A stretch of 18,288 bases of DNA. Origin: Spirochaetota bacterium (GTDB taxonomy: Bacteria > Spirochaetota > Spirochaetia > DSM-27196 > PWMO01). The notes below the pieces were generated by a model, which was given only the letters and a program-made list of their open reading frames with translations, was not told the DNA's origin and did no database searches. The DNA lies in contig JAAAOR010000006.1 of NCBI GenBank assembly GCA_009908735.1, positions 1 to 18,288 on the forward strand, in the 5' to 3' direction. A program made the position numbers and the translations under genes. Below, piece after piece: positions 7,426 through 14,702 of this stretch; the first letter of the stretch is position 1; the number at the start of each line of letters is the position of its first letter.

Positions 7426-7767
7426 TCAACCGATGGCGTCGTTTCCCTTTTCGCCGCTTCTGATCCGAATCGTCTCTTCGAGCGGTAGGACGAAGATCTT
7501 GCCGTCACCGATCTCCCCGCTTCTCGCTCCCTTTATGACCGCGTCTATTGTTTGCTGAACGAAGCTGTCGTTCACCGCGATCTCGATTCGTACCTTCTTG
7601 AGAAGGTTTACCTCGATATCGACGCCCCGGTAGTGCTCGGTGTAGCCCTTCTGCTGTCCGGCACCCATCGAGTTGGTCACCGACATCTTGTAGACTTCCG
7701 ACTTGTACAGCTCCTCTTTCACGTCATTCAGCTTATGCGGCTGAATATAGGCAATAATCAATTTCAT
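7426..7767 (-). CDS. glnK: PII-family nitrogen regulator lacking Tyr51
   Basis: A 113-residue PII signal protein, the cytoplasmic trimer that senses ATP/ADP and 2-oxoglutarate and binds AmtB, GlnE or other partners. Landmarks: Q39 and K40 in GAGQQKG, the T-loop [16 protein letters not shown] at 43-58, GEIGDGK in the B-loop, and IRIRSGE near the C-terminus. The alignment with E. coli GlnB has no gaps across the T-loop; position 51, the tyrosine uridylylated by GlnD, is isoleucine here, while Tyr46 is kept. Uridylylation at the usual site is therefore impossible. The ATG at 7767 follows AGGAGGTCG. That site overlaps the end of amtB, whose stop lies 15 bases upstream, so the two are co-transcribed and probably coupled. 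The linkage to amtB favours the name GlnK over GlnB, but the subtype is uncertain. Confidence 0.93.
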   Translation of the reverse strand: MKLIIAYIQPHKLNDVKEELYKSEVYKMSVTNSMGAGQQKGYTEHYRGVDIEVNLLKKVRIEIAVNDSFVQQTIDAVIKGARSGEIGDGKIFVLPLEETIRIRSGEKGNDAIG

Positions 7768-7782
7768 GCTGCTCGACCTCCT

Positions 7783-9159
7783 TTACATCGAAGTGAAGAT
7801 CTGGAATCCACTGTAGGACTCCACGCCGTGCTCGCCGATGTCCAGGCCTTCCAGCTCTTCCTTCTCCGACACGCGGAGGATGCCAAGCGCTTTCAGGATG
7901 CCGAACAGGATGAGCGCAGCAACGACTACGTAGGCGAACACCGCCAGCACGCCGAGAACCTGCACGCCAAGCTGAGCAGCCCCACCGCCGTAGAACAGGC
8001 CCACGATACCGGGGTCGTTGCCGCCGTCCGCGAACAAGCCGACTGCGATAGTGCCCCAGGCACCTGCGGTTCCGTGTACCGACACCGCCCCGACAGGATC
8101 GTCGATATGCAACACCTTGTCGAGGAACTCGACCGAGAGCACTACGATGATACCCGCGAGGAAGCCGATAATGACCGCGCCGACGGGACTCACGACCCAG
8201 GTCCCCGCCGTAATACCCACCAGACCGGCCAAGGCGCCGTTGAGGGACACCGACGGATCGGGTTTGCCGAACCATATCCAAGAGGTGATCATCGCGGCGA
8301 TCGCGCCCATTGAGGCGGCCAGCGTGGTCGTGGTAGCCACGTGTGCAATGGATAGGTCGGTACCGGAGAGAGTGCTTCCGGCGTTGAATCCATACCAGCC
8401 GAACCACAGGATGAACACACCCAGTGCGGCAAGCGGCATGCTATGCCCGGGTATGGCTCTCACGCTCACCTGGCCGTTCACGCGCACGTACTTGCCGCGT
8501 CGTGCACCAAGAAGCGCCGAACCGACCAAGGCCGCCCAGGCTCCGACCGAGTGAACAACCGTGCTACCGGCAAAGTCGTGGAAGCCGAGCTCGGCAAGCC
8601 ATCCGCCACCCCAGACCCAATGACCCGAGATCGGGTAGATGAGACCGGAGATAAAGACGCTGTAGACGAGATAGCCGACGAACTTCGTCCGCTCAGCCAT
8701 GGCGCCCGACACGATCGTGGCGGCTGTGGCGGCAAACACGACCTGGAACATCCAGTCGCGGAAGATCGCCGACATGTCGCTCACGCCGTAAGCGCTCATC
8801 GTCTCCTGCGTGTACGAGAGAAAGAAGCCGTTGCTGCCGATGAACCCTCCGACGCTCGGAGCGCCGTACATGAGCGCCCAACCGATCGCCCAGTAGGCGA
8901 CGGCTCCGGCGGAGAAGTCCATCAGATTCTTCATGATGATGTTGCCGGCATTCTTGGCGCGGGTGAGCCCCGTTTCGACCATCGCGAAGCCCGCCTGCAT
9001 AAAGAACACGAGGGCGGCCGCGAGTATCAGCCAAATCATGTCGAACGCCTGAGAATACAGCGCAAGCATCTCTTCGGTGGACTGATCCTGAGCCACGGCG
9101 CTGCCGCCGCCCAGAAGCAACCCGGCGATAATGAACAGGGTGAACAATCGTGCTTTCAT
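7783..9159 (-). CDS. amtB: AmtB-type ammonium transporter
   Basis: A 458-residue Amt/Mep/Rh family channel that moves ammonium/ammonia into the cell. Residues 1-23 are a cleavable signal peptide (MKARLFTLFIIAGLLLGGGS, then AVAQ), as in E. coli AmtB, followed by about 11 membrane helices. The signature FFMQAGFAMVETGLTRAKN begins near residue 52. Asp195 and His203 (DFAGSTVVH) and His362 (GAVSVHGTAGAWGT) match the selectivity aspartate and the twin-histidine pore. The cytoplasmic tail (EHGVESYSGF) resembles the family's PII-responsive C-terminus. I chose the ATG at 9159 because AAGGAGGGT lies 7 bases before it and the signal peptide starts there. An in-frame ATG at 9237 would put 26 non-hydrophobic residues in front and would lie upstream of the sigma-54 promoter. 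PII follows directly. Confidence 0.96.
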   Translation of the reverse strand: MKARLFTLFIIAGLLLGGGSAVAQDQSTEEMLALYSQAFDMIWLILAAALVFFMQAGFAMVETGLTRAKNAGNIIMKNLMDFSAGAVAYWAIGWALMYGAPSVGGFIGSNGFFLSYTQETMSAYGVSDMSAIFRDWMFQVVFAATAATIVSGAMAERTKFVGYLVYSVFISGLIYPISGHWVWGGGWLAELGFHDFAGSTVVHSVGAWAALVGSALLGARRGKYVRVNGQVSVRAIPGHSMPLAALGVFILWFGWYGFNAGSTLSGTDLSIAHVATTTTLAASMGAIAAMITSWIWFGKPDPSVSLNGALAGLVGITAGTWVVSPVGAVIIGFLAGIIVVLSVEFLDKVLHIDDPVGAVSVHGTAGAWGTIAVGLFADGGNDPGIVGLFYGGGAAQLGVQVLGVLAVFAYVVVAALILFGILKALGILRVSEKEELEGLDIGEHGVESYSGFQIFTSM

Positions 9160-9199
9160 CAAGCATACCCTCCTTGAAGTTACCTGTTGCCGTCCCGAG

Positions 9200-9215
9200 T
9201 GCAATTCCAGTGCCA
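9200..9215 (-). promoter_or_regulatory. Sigma-54 (-24/-12) promoter of amtB-PII
   Basis: The minus strand reads TGGCAC-TGGAA-TTGCA from 9215 to 9200, a full match to the sigma-54 core TGGCAC-N5-TTGCA with the invariant GG and GC. The predicted start is near 9189, giving a leader of about 30 bases that carries the AAGGAGGG ribosome site. Transcription from it requires an AAA+ activator of the kind encoded by the next gene upstream. Confidence 0.85.
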
Positions 9216-9326
9216 ACTGGATCGACGGAATTAGCAAACTTATTAACTTACGCTGAGGGAGTACTTTACTTGAAGAAGAGCCTCCGAGGGACCGGCGCTA
9301 CAGCGGCCGCGTCGGATCGAACGATA

Positions 9327-9340
9327 CTACATGCACGTAG
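9327..9340. promoter_or_regulatory. Candidate activator site 1: CTAC-N6-GTAG
   Basis: CTAC-ATGCAC-GTAG, an inverted repeat with only one mismatched pair over 14 bases. Its centre is about 145 bp upstream of the predicted sigma-54 start, a normal distance for an enhancer site. A lone CTAC half-site occurs 29 bases nearer the promoter at 9298-9301. Confidence 0.5.
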
Positions 9341-9356
9341 AAAACGAGAGGATGAG

Positions 9357-9370
9357 CTACGATAATGTAG
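9357..9370. promoter_or_regulatory. Candidate activator site 2: CTAC-N6-GTAG
   Basis: CTAC-GATAAT-GTAG, identical in its outer arms to the site at 9327 and displaced by exactly 30 bp, close to three helical turns, so the two sites face the same side of the DNA. It lies 17 bases past the activator's stop codon and about 175 bp upstream of the predicted start. Confidence 0.5.
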
Positions 9371-9386
9371 GATCGTGTGGCCGGCC

Positions 9387-10940
9387 CTATGACCTTGTGC
9401 GATACTTTCGCGGATCGATGCCGTACTTCTGTACCCGAAGTCCCATGATCCGTTCGGTTATCTGCAGAAGCTGTGCCGCCCTCGCCATGTTGCCTTTTGC
9501 TGACTTCAACGCGTCGATGACAAGCTCACGCTCGAGGTTCTCAAGCTGTGCCTGCAGGGACCCCGAGGCCGCCGTGCCCGTAGACTCGGCGGACTGCAGC
9601 GTCGGCGGGAGATGGTGGCTGTGGACTACCCCGTCGATGCTCAGCACCGCCGCCCGCTCGATGACGTTCTCCAGCTCCCGTACATTCCCCGGCCAGTGGT
9701 AGCTCGACAACAGGTCGATGGCCGGCGTTGAGATGCGCTGAATGTCCTTGTGGTTCTTCTCCGCGTACTTTTCCACGAAGTGGTCGGCAAGCAGCAGGAT
9801 GTCGCTCTTGCGATCCCGCAGCGGCGGCATGTGGATCGGAAACACGTTGAGCCGATAGTAGAGGTCCTCTCGAAACTCGTTCCGCTCCATCGCCTCTTCG
9901 AGGTTTCGGTTGGTGGCCGTGATTATGCGAACGTTGGTGCGGAGGGTTTCGTTCCCTCCCACACGCTCGAACTGCCGCTCCTGGAGCACCCGCAGCAACT
10001 TGACCTGGGTCAAAGGCGCGAGGTCGCCAATCTCATCGAGAAAAATGGTGCCGCCATGGGCCAGCTCGAATCGACCCTTGCGCATGCTGATGGCTCCGGT
10101 GAAGGAGCCTTTTTCGTGGCCGAAGAGCTCGCTCTCTATCACGGTCTCCGGAAGAGCGGCGCAGTGCACTTTTATAAAAGGCTTTTCGGCTCGGTCGGAA
10201 TTATAGTGAATGGCGTGAGCAACGAGCTCCTTGCCCGTGCCACTTTCCCCGCGTATCAGCACCGTAGCCTCGCTTTTTGCCACCTGCGCGATCATATCGA
10301 AAACTTCCTGCATGGCCTGGGAATTTCCGATGATGTTCTGCGGTCGGAAGCGCGCGCGCAGCTCGTTCTGAAGGCGAGTGTTTTCCTCGACAAGCTGTCG
10401 TTTCTCCTCGAGGATGTTCTGCCGCAGCTTCACCGCCTGTGAGATGAGCGAGGTGACGATGGCCAACAGCCGGGTAGAGCTCTCGAGCTCGCGTTCCTCC
10501 GCGGGCTCGCAATCCACGCTCAGCGCACCGATGGTTTCGTTTCCGAGCTTGATCGGTACGCAAATAAAGGAGAGATCGTCGGACTCTTTGCGGACCCCTG
10601 TGCGATTGAGAAATAGCGGGTCCTCGTTTATGCGTGGTATCACCCGTGGCTCGCCGGTCTGCACCACTTTTCCGGTAATGCCTTCTCCGAGCTGATAGCG
10701 CCCGCGGGCCTGCTCGGTCGAGGAGTAGCCGTAGGCCGCCTCGATGGAAAGCTCGCCTGTCTTGCGGTCGAGCAGCGTGATGGCCGCATGGCGCATACCG
10801 AGACGGTCTGCGAGCGTCTGTAGCACCGGGTATATCACCCGGTCGAGTTCCATACTCTGGTCGAGGAGCTGGCTTATCTCGAAGAGAAGCGAAAGCTCTT
10901 CGACCTTCCCGTGATATGAGACGGTAGAATGTTCGGTCAT
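9387..10940 (-). CDS. nifA: NifA-like sigma-54-dependent transcriptional activator (GAF-AAA+-HTH)
   Basis: A 517-residue enhancer-binding protein. An N-terminal GAF domain covers about 15-170 and has the NifA-type stretch [19 protein letters not shown] and SFICVPI. A coiled linker covers about 170-195. The AAA+ domain has Walker A GESGTGKE (231-238), the sigma-54 contact loop GSFTGA (278-283; Ser replaces the usual Ala, a tolerated variant), Walker B TIFLDE (298-303) and WPGNVREL. A Fis-type helix-turn-helix lies at 485-507 ([20 protein letters not shown]). The cysteine cluster of rhizobial oxygen-sensitive NifA proteins is absent. The start ATG 10940 follows GGAG with a 7-base gap. It sits 25 bases after pyruvate kinase, so the two are probably one operon. 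No nif structural genes are in view, so its targets could be general nitrogen genes such as amtB. NifA subfamily assignment is moderately sure; the class of activator is certain. Confidence 0.88.
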   Translation of the reverse strand: MTEHSTVSYHGKVEELSLLFEISQLLDQSMELDRVIYPVLQTLADRLGMRHAAITLLDRKTGELSIEAAYGYSSTEQARGRYQLGEGITGKVVQTGEPRVIPRINEDPLFLNRTGVRKESDDLSFICVPIKLGNETIGALSVDCEPAEERELESSTRLLAIVTSLISQAVKLRQNILEEKRQLVEENTRLQNELRARFRPQNIIGNSQAMQEVFDMIAQVAKSEATVLIRGESGTGKELVAHAIHYNSDRAEKPFIKVHCAALPETVIESELFGHEKGSFTGAISMRKGRFELAHGGTIFLDEIGDLAPLTQVKLLRVLQERQFERVGGNETLRTNVRIITATNRNLEEAMERNEFREDLYYRLNVFPIHMPPLRDRKSDILLLADHFVEKYAEKNHKDIQRISTPAIDLLSSYHWPGNVRELENVIERAAVLSIDGVVHSHHLPPTLQSAESTGTAASGSLQAQLENLERELVIDALKSAKGNMARAAQLLQITERIMGLRVQKYGIDPRKYRTRS

Positions 10941-10965
10941 GTGTCGGCTCCGTGTCGTGCTGTTC

Positions 10966-12732
10966 CTAAAGTAGCCCTTCGTAAATTATCTTCTCGCCTC
11001 CATCGAGGCTAACGATTTGGCTGTCTTCGAACTGCGAGTATGCGTCGGGAATCTCGGCGATGAGCACGAGATCGGGATTCGTCTCACGAGCATCATCGGG
11101 CGAGAGGTAGGTTTCCCCCTCGACGATAACGCCGATGACCGACGAGAGGAGGGGCCGGTGCTCGTCCTCCAGCGTCGGTGTGAGGAGGATTTCATCACCC
11201 GTGCCCCTGATCGCCGTTGCGGCCTCCCCGGCCGTCCGGGCTTTCACGATACGCCCGGAGCAGGTGGGGCCCATCGCCTTGTGGCCGCGGTTGAGGATGT
11301 TTCCGAGGAAATGCACTTTGATGGTATTCATGGGGAATGGCGAGTTCACAGGGATGCCCGCCGCGGTTACGACCTTGTCGAAGCGCATGACGTAGCCACG
11401 GTGCAGCGAGCGCTGCAGCGCCTTCTGTATCATGAGTTCGGAGTCGGTCACGTGCTCGGAGAGAATGGGGAAGATGCCCCACGGCAAGAGCAGCTGACGG
11501 AATGTGATTTCGGAGGTCGTCACAGCGATGATATTCGGGCGCGGGCGGAACTTGCTGAGAAGCCGCGGCGTGTTCCCGCGAATCGTTGGTGCGACGATCG
11601 CACTCGCCTCTATGTCGCGGGCGACAAGGTATGCCGCTTTGGCGATGGCGTGCCCGATATCCGAGGAGCTCTGGTGGAAGGAGAAGTACTTCTCGCAGCG
11701 GCTGAGGTATTCGGGTGATTCCTCCACCGCCATGGCGATACGGTGGAGAGTCTCCGTCGCACGCTTCGGGTAGGCGCCGCTCGCGGTCTCCCCCGAGAGC
11801 ATCACGGCGTCGGTGCCGTCGAAAATGGCGTTTGCTACGTCTGTGAGCTCAGCCCGCGTGGGGTCGGCGTTGTGAATCATTGAGTCAAGCATCTGCGTAG
11901 CGGTGATGACCGGCTTGTTCTGCCGATTGCATGCCGCGATGATGCGTTTCTGCGCAAGGGGGATCTGTTCGGTGCTCAGCTGCACGCCGAGGTCTCCGCG
12001 CGCTACCATGATGCCCTGCGAAACGCGAACGATCTCTTCTATGTTCTCGAGGCCCTCATGGTCCTCGATCTTGGCGATGACATGAGCGTGGCAGTCCCTT
12101 TCTTGAAGGATGCGCTGAATCTCGGTGACGTCTGAGGGCTTTCGCACGAAGGAGGCCGCAATGAAGTCCATGCCGTGGTCGATGGCAAAGGCGATGTCCT
12201 TTTTGTCCTTCTCAGTGATTGCCGGCAGCGAGACGCGCACGCCGGGAATGTTGACGTTCTTTCGGCTTCCGAGCGTCCCGCCGCTTCGAACGACGCAGTG
12301 CACCTCGGAGCCTTCAACGGAGACCACCTCGAGATCGATCAAACCGTCGGCGACGAAGATGTGCTTGCCGGCGCCGACCTCCTCGGGAAGCTGCTTGTAG
12401 GTGATGTTGATGCGCTCGGCTGTGCCCTCGATCTCGTCGGTGGTGATTGTGATGAGGTCGTCCGCCTCGAGATCTACCTTCGCGTCGCCGGCCATGACGC
12501 CGGTACGGATCTCGGGGCCTTTCGTGTCGAGGAGAATGCCGACCGGTATACCCGTTTCGTCGCCGGCCCGCCGAATCATCTCCAGTCGCCGGGCCTGCTC
12601 CTCGTGATTACCGTGAGAGAAGTTAAACCGGGCAATGTTCATTCCGGCTCGGAGGAGCTCTTTCATCCGGTCGAGGTCATCGACGGCCGGCCCGAGCGTG
12701 CATACGATCGTTGTCTTCCGCAGTCGTTCCAT
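10966..12732 (-). CDS. pyk: Pyruvate kinase with C-terminal PEP-utilising-like domain
   Basis: A 588-residue pyruvate kinase, converting phosphoenolpyruvate and ADP to pyruvate and ATP in glycolysis. Catalytic landmarks are intact: R35 in [12 protein letters not shown]221 in [15 protein letters not shown] at 245-250 and [10 protein letters not shown] near 276-285. The regulatory C-domain ends around 475. The last hundred or so residues (about 485-588) form an extra domain placed like the PEP-utilising mobile domain of Bacillus enzymes; [18 protein letters not shown] resembles its 'ILVTP-T-D-M-P' start. The TSHAA active-site histidine motif of true mobile domains is missing, so the domain would be structural or regulatory. 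No Shine-Dalgarno precedes ATG 12732; TATGGT ends 8 bases upstream. It leads the operon with the NifA-like gene. Confidence 0.95.
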   Translation of the reverse strand: MERLRKTTIVCTLGPAVDDLDRMKELLRAGMNIARFNFSHGNHEEQARRLEMIRRAGDETGIPVGILLDTKGPEIRTGVMAGDAKVDLEADDLITITTDEIEGTAERINITYKQLPEEVGAGKHIFVADGLIDLEVVSVEGSEVHCVVRSGGTLGSRKNVNIPGVRVSLPAITEKDKKDIAFAIDHGMDFIAASFVRKPSDVTEIQRILQERDCHAHVIAKIEDHEGLENIEEIVRVSQGIMVARGDLGVQLSTEQIPLAQKRIIAACNRQNKPVITATQMLDSMIHNADPTRAELTDVANAIFDGTDAVMLSGETASGAYPKRATETLHRIAMAVEESPEYLSRCEKYFSFHQSSSDIGHAIAKAAYLVARDIEASAIVAPTIRGNTPRLLSKFRPRPNIIAVTTSEITFRQLLLPWGIFPILSEHVTDSELMIQKALQRSLHRGYVMRFDKVVTAAGIPVNSPFPMNTIKVHFLGNILNRGHKAMGPTCSGRIVKARTAGEAATAIRGTGDEILLTPTLEDEHRPLLSSVIGVIVEGETYLSPDDARETNPDLVLIAEIPDAYSQFEDSQIVSLDGGEKIIYEGLL

Positions 12733-12782
12733 AGATGTGCACCATAGCGTGTAACAGGCGAGAGTTCTACCGGTGAAAAAGC

Positions 12783-13250
12783 CTAGTCGCCCGATCCATC
12801 GCTCTCTTCATCTTCCTGCAGCAGGAAGTTGAGCTCTTCCCGCGAAACCACGTCTTCCTCCGGCGCGTGATCTTCGGGGCCATGCAGCAGGCTTTGAAGC
12901 TCCGTCCTGGTGGTCTGGTGGGAGGAACGACATGCACGAACTTTGTGAGAGAATGGGGTGAGGCTCTCCGCGAGGGGGCGCTCCGCGGCAATAATATCGC
13001 TGAGAAAGTCGAGAAAAGCGTTTTCGGCGCGAAGCAGCGACTTGAGGTACTCGGCGCGACGGATCAACTTCGGATTCTCCCGCAGCTGGGAGAGAATCTT
13101 CATGAGCGTTGAGTCTACAAAGAATATGTCTTCGAGCACCTTGTCCTTGAATAGCTCCGGGTCGACGTCGAGTGTGAGCCCGGAGCGCATACACTTCACA
13201 ATGGTGTGGACGAAGAATATGTTGTCGTCGTAGTTGACTCGCGAGGTCAT
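12783..13250 (-). CDS. Conserved-looking hypothetical protein, 155 aa
   Basis: I do not recognise this protein. It is almost entirely helical in character: residues about 1-85 alternate hydrophobic and charged positions (VDPELFKDKVLEDIFFVDS, then LMKILSQLRENPKLIRRAEY, then LLRAENAFLDFLSDII). A basic stretch around KVRACRSSHQTTR follows, then a strongly acidic tail (EEDVVSREELNFLLQEDEE). No signal peptide or membrane helix is present. I start it at ATG 13250. The frame is open to 13547, but that part lies antisense to rpsF. There is no real Shine-Dalgarno (AGGA abuts the ATG); GATAAT lies at 13260-13265. It is divergent from rpsF and 50 bases before pyk on the same strand, so it may be co-transcribed with pyk. 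Confidence 0.65.
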   Translation of the reverse strand: MTSRVNYDDNIFFVHTIVKCMRSGLTLDVDPELFKDKVLEDIFFVDSTLMKILSQLRENPKLIRRAEYLKSLLRAENAFLDFLSDIIAAERPLAESLTPFSHKVRACRSSHQTTRTELQSLLHGPEDHAPEEDVVSREELNFLLQEDEESDGSGD

Positions 13251-13284
13251 TCCTGTACCATTATCGACCCCCGTGCCTGCGTAC

Positions 13285-13311
13285 TTGACACAGCCGGCAC
13301 GTGCATAGTAC
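13285..13311 (+). promoter_or_regulatory. Candidate promoter of the rpsF operon
   Basis: A perfect -35 TTGACA lies at 13285-13290. The best -10 candidates are TAGTAC at 13306-13311 (15-base spacer) or AGTACT one base further on (16-base spacer); both match poorly. The spacing and weak -10 leave the exact start uncertain, near 13318. Confidence 0.5.
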
Positions 13312-13315
13312 TCTC

Positions 13316-13355
13316 GTCGAACCTCTTTACCATCGGCATCGTTCCGATGGTCGAC
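13316..13355 (+). promoter_or_regulatory. Hairpin leader of rpsF, candidate S6:S18 autoregulatory element
   Basis: ACCATCGG (13329-13336) pairs perfectly with CCGATGGT (13344-13351) around a 7-base loop. GTCG (13316-13319) can pair with CGAC (13352-13355), leaving a one-sided 9-base bulge (13320-13328). The structure ends 10 bases before the AAGGAGG of rpsF. Leaders of rpsF in several phyla bind the S6:S18 dimer through a hairpin with a CCG element; a CCG is present here at 13344-13346, but I cannot test the match to the covariance model. Confidence 0.4.
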
Positions 13356-13376
13356 TGAGTCCACAAGGAGGACCTC

Positions 13377-13658
13377 ATGAGAACCTACGAGGCGGTGTGC
13401 GTATTCCGCCCCGAAGATGAAGCGTTCAATGCCGGCCGGGATACGGTACGTACCGAGCTGCAGAATCTGGGCGCTACCATCACCAAAGAAGACGACATGG
13501 GCCGACGCACGCTGGCCTATCCCCTCAAGAAGACGAGCCAGGGCCACTACTACCTCTTCGTGGTAGAGATGGATCCTTCATCCGTCCAGCAGACAGAAGA
13601 TCATCTCAAACTGAAAGTCGATATGCTGCGGTTCATGCTGGTGCGCCAGGAGGACTGA
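13377..13658 (+). CDS. rpsF: 30S ribosomal protein S6
   Basis: A 93-residue S6, the typical length. It begins MRTYEAVCVFRPEDE, the family's first beta strand, and continues with the conserved GRRTLAYPLKKTSQGHYYLFV block that packs against S18 in the 30S platform. The C-terminal DMLRFMLVRQ strand is intact. The ATG follows AAGGAGG (13365-13371) with a 5-base gap. It is the first gene of the ribosomal/replication operon; the next gene begins one base after its stop, indicating translational coupling. Confidence 0.97.
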   Translation: MRTYEAVCVFRPEDEAFNAGRDTVRTELQNLGATITKEDDMGRRTLAYPLKKTSQGHYYLFVVEMDPSSVQQTEDHLKLKVDMLRFMLVRQED

Positions 13659-13659
13659 C

Positions 13660-14121
13660 ATGGCTGACATCAACCAAGTCGTGCTGGTCGGGAGACTGGT
13701 GCGCGACGCCGAGCTGCGCTACCTCTCAAGCGGCACTTCGGTCATGAACTTCTCCATTGCCGTGAATCGGCGGCGTAAGCAGGGAGATCAATGGGTGGAT
13801 GAGGCGAGCTTTTTCGACGTGGAGCTCTTCGGCCGGCAGGCTGAGTCCATTCAGCGCTTCATGGTCAAAGGGAAACAGGTGGGCATCCAAGGTGAGCTCA
13901 GGCAGGATCGCTGGGAGCAGGATGGCCAGAACCGAAGCAAAGTAAGGGTCCACGCTATCAACCTTCAGCTTCTCGGCGGGCCCGGAGACGGCGGGCAAAG
14001 TGCCGGCGGCTCCGGCGGCGGTCAGAGCCGCCCCGATCAGGTTCAAGGTGGCGGGAACGGCGCCGACTTCGGACCGCCTCCGGCAAATGACGACAACTTC
14101 GACGACGATGTTCCATTCTAG
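13660..14121 (+). CDS. ssb: Single-stranded DNA-binding protein
   Basis: A 153-residue bacterial SSB that coats single-stranded DNA during replication and repair. The OB-fold occupies about residues 1-106: [19 protein letters not shown], then [18 protein letters not shown], then [20 protein letters not shown] Gly/Gln-rich flexible linker follows (about 107-140), and the acidic tip [10 protein letters not shown] ends in the PF that recruits partner proteins. Start ATG 13660 lies one base after the rpsF stop. It sits between rpsF and rpsR as in most bacteria. Confidence 0.97.
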   Translation: MADINQVVLVGRLVRDAELRYLSSGTSVMNFSIAVNRRRKQGDQWVDEASFFDVELFGRQAESIQRFMVKGKQVGIQGELRQDRWEQDGQNRSKVRVHAINLQLLGGPGDGGQSAGGSGGGQSRPDQVQGGGNGADFGPPPANDDNFDDDVPF

Positions 14122-14135
14122 ATAGGAGGATTCGT

Positions 14136-14702
14136 ATGGCTGAAGAAACACCAAAAAACGAAGAAACACGAACTGAGAATACCGGCGGCACATCTTCCGA
14201 ACAGAGCGGCGCGCGCGAATCGAGCGCGCCACGCAGCAGCGAGGGCAGCGTCGGCGATAGCCGGAGCTCCGACAGTCGCAGTCCCGACCGCGGCAGTCCA
14301 GCTCGCAGCGGTGACAGCCGAAGCACCGACGGTGGTTCGCGCCCCACGGGCGGTTCGAGTCGACCCTCGGGCCCTCCAAGTCGACCTGGTGGTCCGAGCC
14401 GTCCAGGAGATCGTGGAGGCGATCGCGGTGGGGACCGGGGCCGCAGTGGCGGCGGCGACCGTGGTGGTCGCGGCGGTGGATATCGCGGTCGCGGAAAGGT
14501 CTTCTTTCGACGCAAAGTCGACAAGATTAAGACCCAGAACCTGACGATCGACTACAAGCGTCCGGAGATACTGCGTCGATTCGTGACGGACAGTGGCAAA
14601 ATTCTGCCACGTCGAATTACCGGCACGTCCGCAAAGAATCAGCGCCGGCTCATCCGTGAGATAAAGCGGGCGCGGTATCTGGCCCTGTTACCGATGGGGT
14701 GA
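14136..14702 (+). CDS. rpsR: 30S ribosomal protein S18 with long Arg/Gly/Ser-rich N-terminal extension
   Basis: The C-terminal 68 residues (about 121-188) are a normal S18: [40 protein letters not shown] and the [11 protein letters not shown] block that binds 16S RNA and S6. In front lie 120 extra residues of low complexity. There is an acidic Thr/Glu start, then Ser/Arg/Asp repeats ([20 protein letters not shown]), then Pro/Gly/Ser, then RGG-like repeats ([20 protein letters not shown]). The extension is longer than the domain. The start ATG 14136 is firm because AGGAGG lies just upstream and the frame is the same throughout. The stop overlaps the start of the next gene (TGATG at 14700-14704). 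Confidence 0.95.
   Translation: MAEETPKNEETRTENTGGTSSEQSGARESSAPRSSEGSVGDSRSSDSRSPDRGSPARSGDSRSTDGGSRPTGGSSRPSGPPSRPGGPSRPGDRGGDRGGDRGRSGGGDRGGRGGGYRGRGKVFFRRKVDKIKTQNLTIDYKRPEILRRFVTDSGKILPRRITGTSAKNQRRLIREIKRARYLALLPMG

Noticed and set aside
7552..8313. A 253-codon plus-strand reading frame opposite PII and amtB
   Set aside because: Antisense to two unmistakable genes, spans their junction, and shows no recognisable domain.
9160..9386. Classical NifA upstream activator site (TGT-N10-ACA) before amtB
   Set aside because: I checked each TGT and ACA in the region and found no pair with the correct 10-base gap.
13251..13547. Upstream extension of the 155-aa minus-strand protein
   Set aside because: It would run antisense through rpsF and its promoter region; the protein sequence of that part is not convincing.
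13958..14524. A 188-codon minus-strand reading frame rich in Pro/Arg opposite ssb and rpsR
   Set aside because: It is the antisense shadow of the Gly/Arg/Ser-rich S18 extension; composition is explained by GC-rich codon complementarity.
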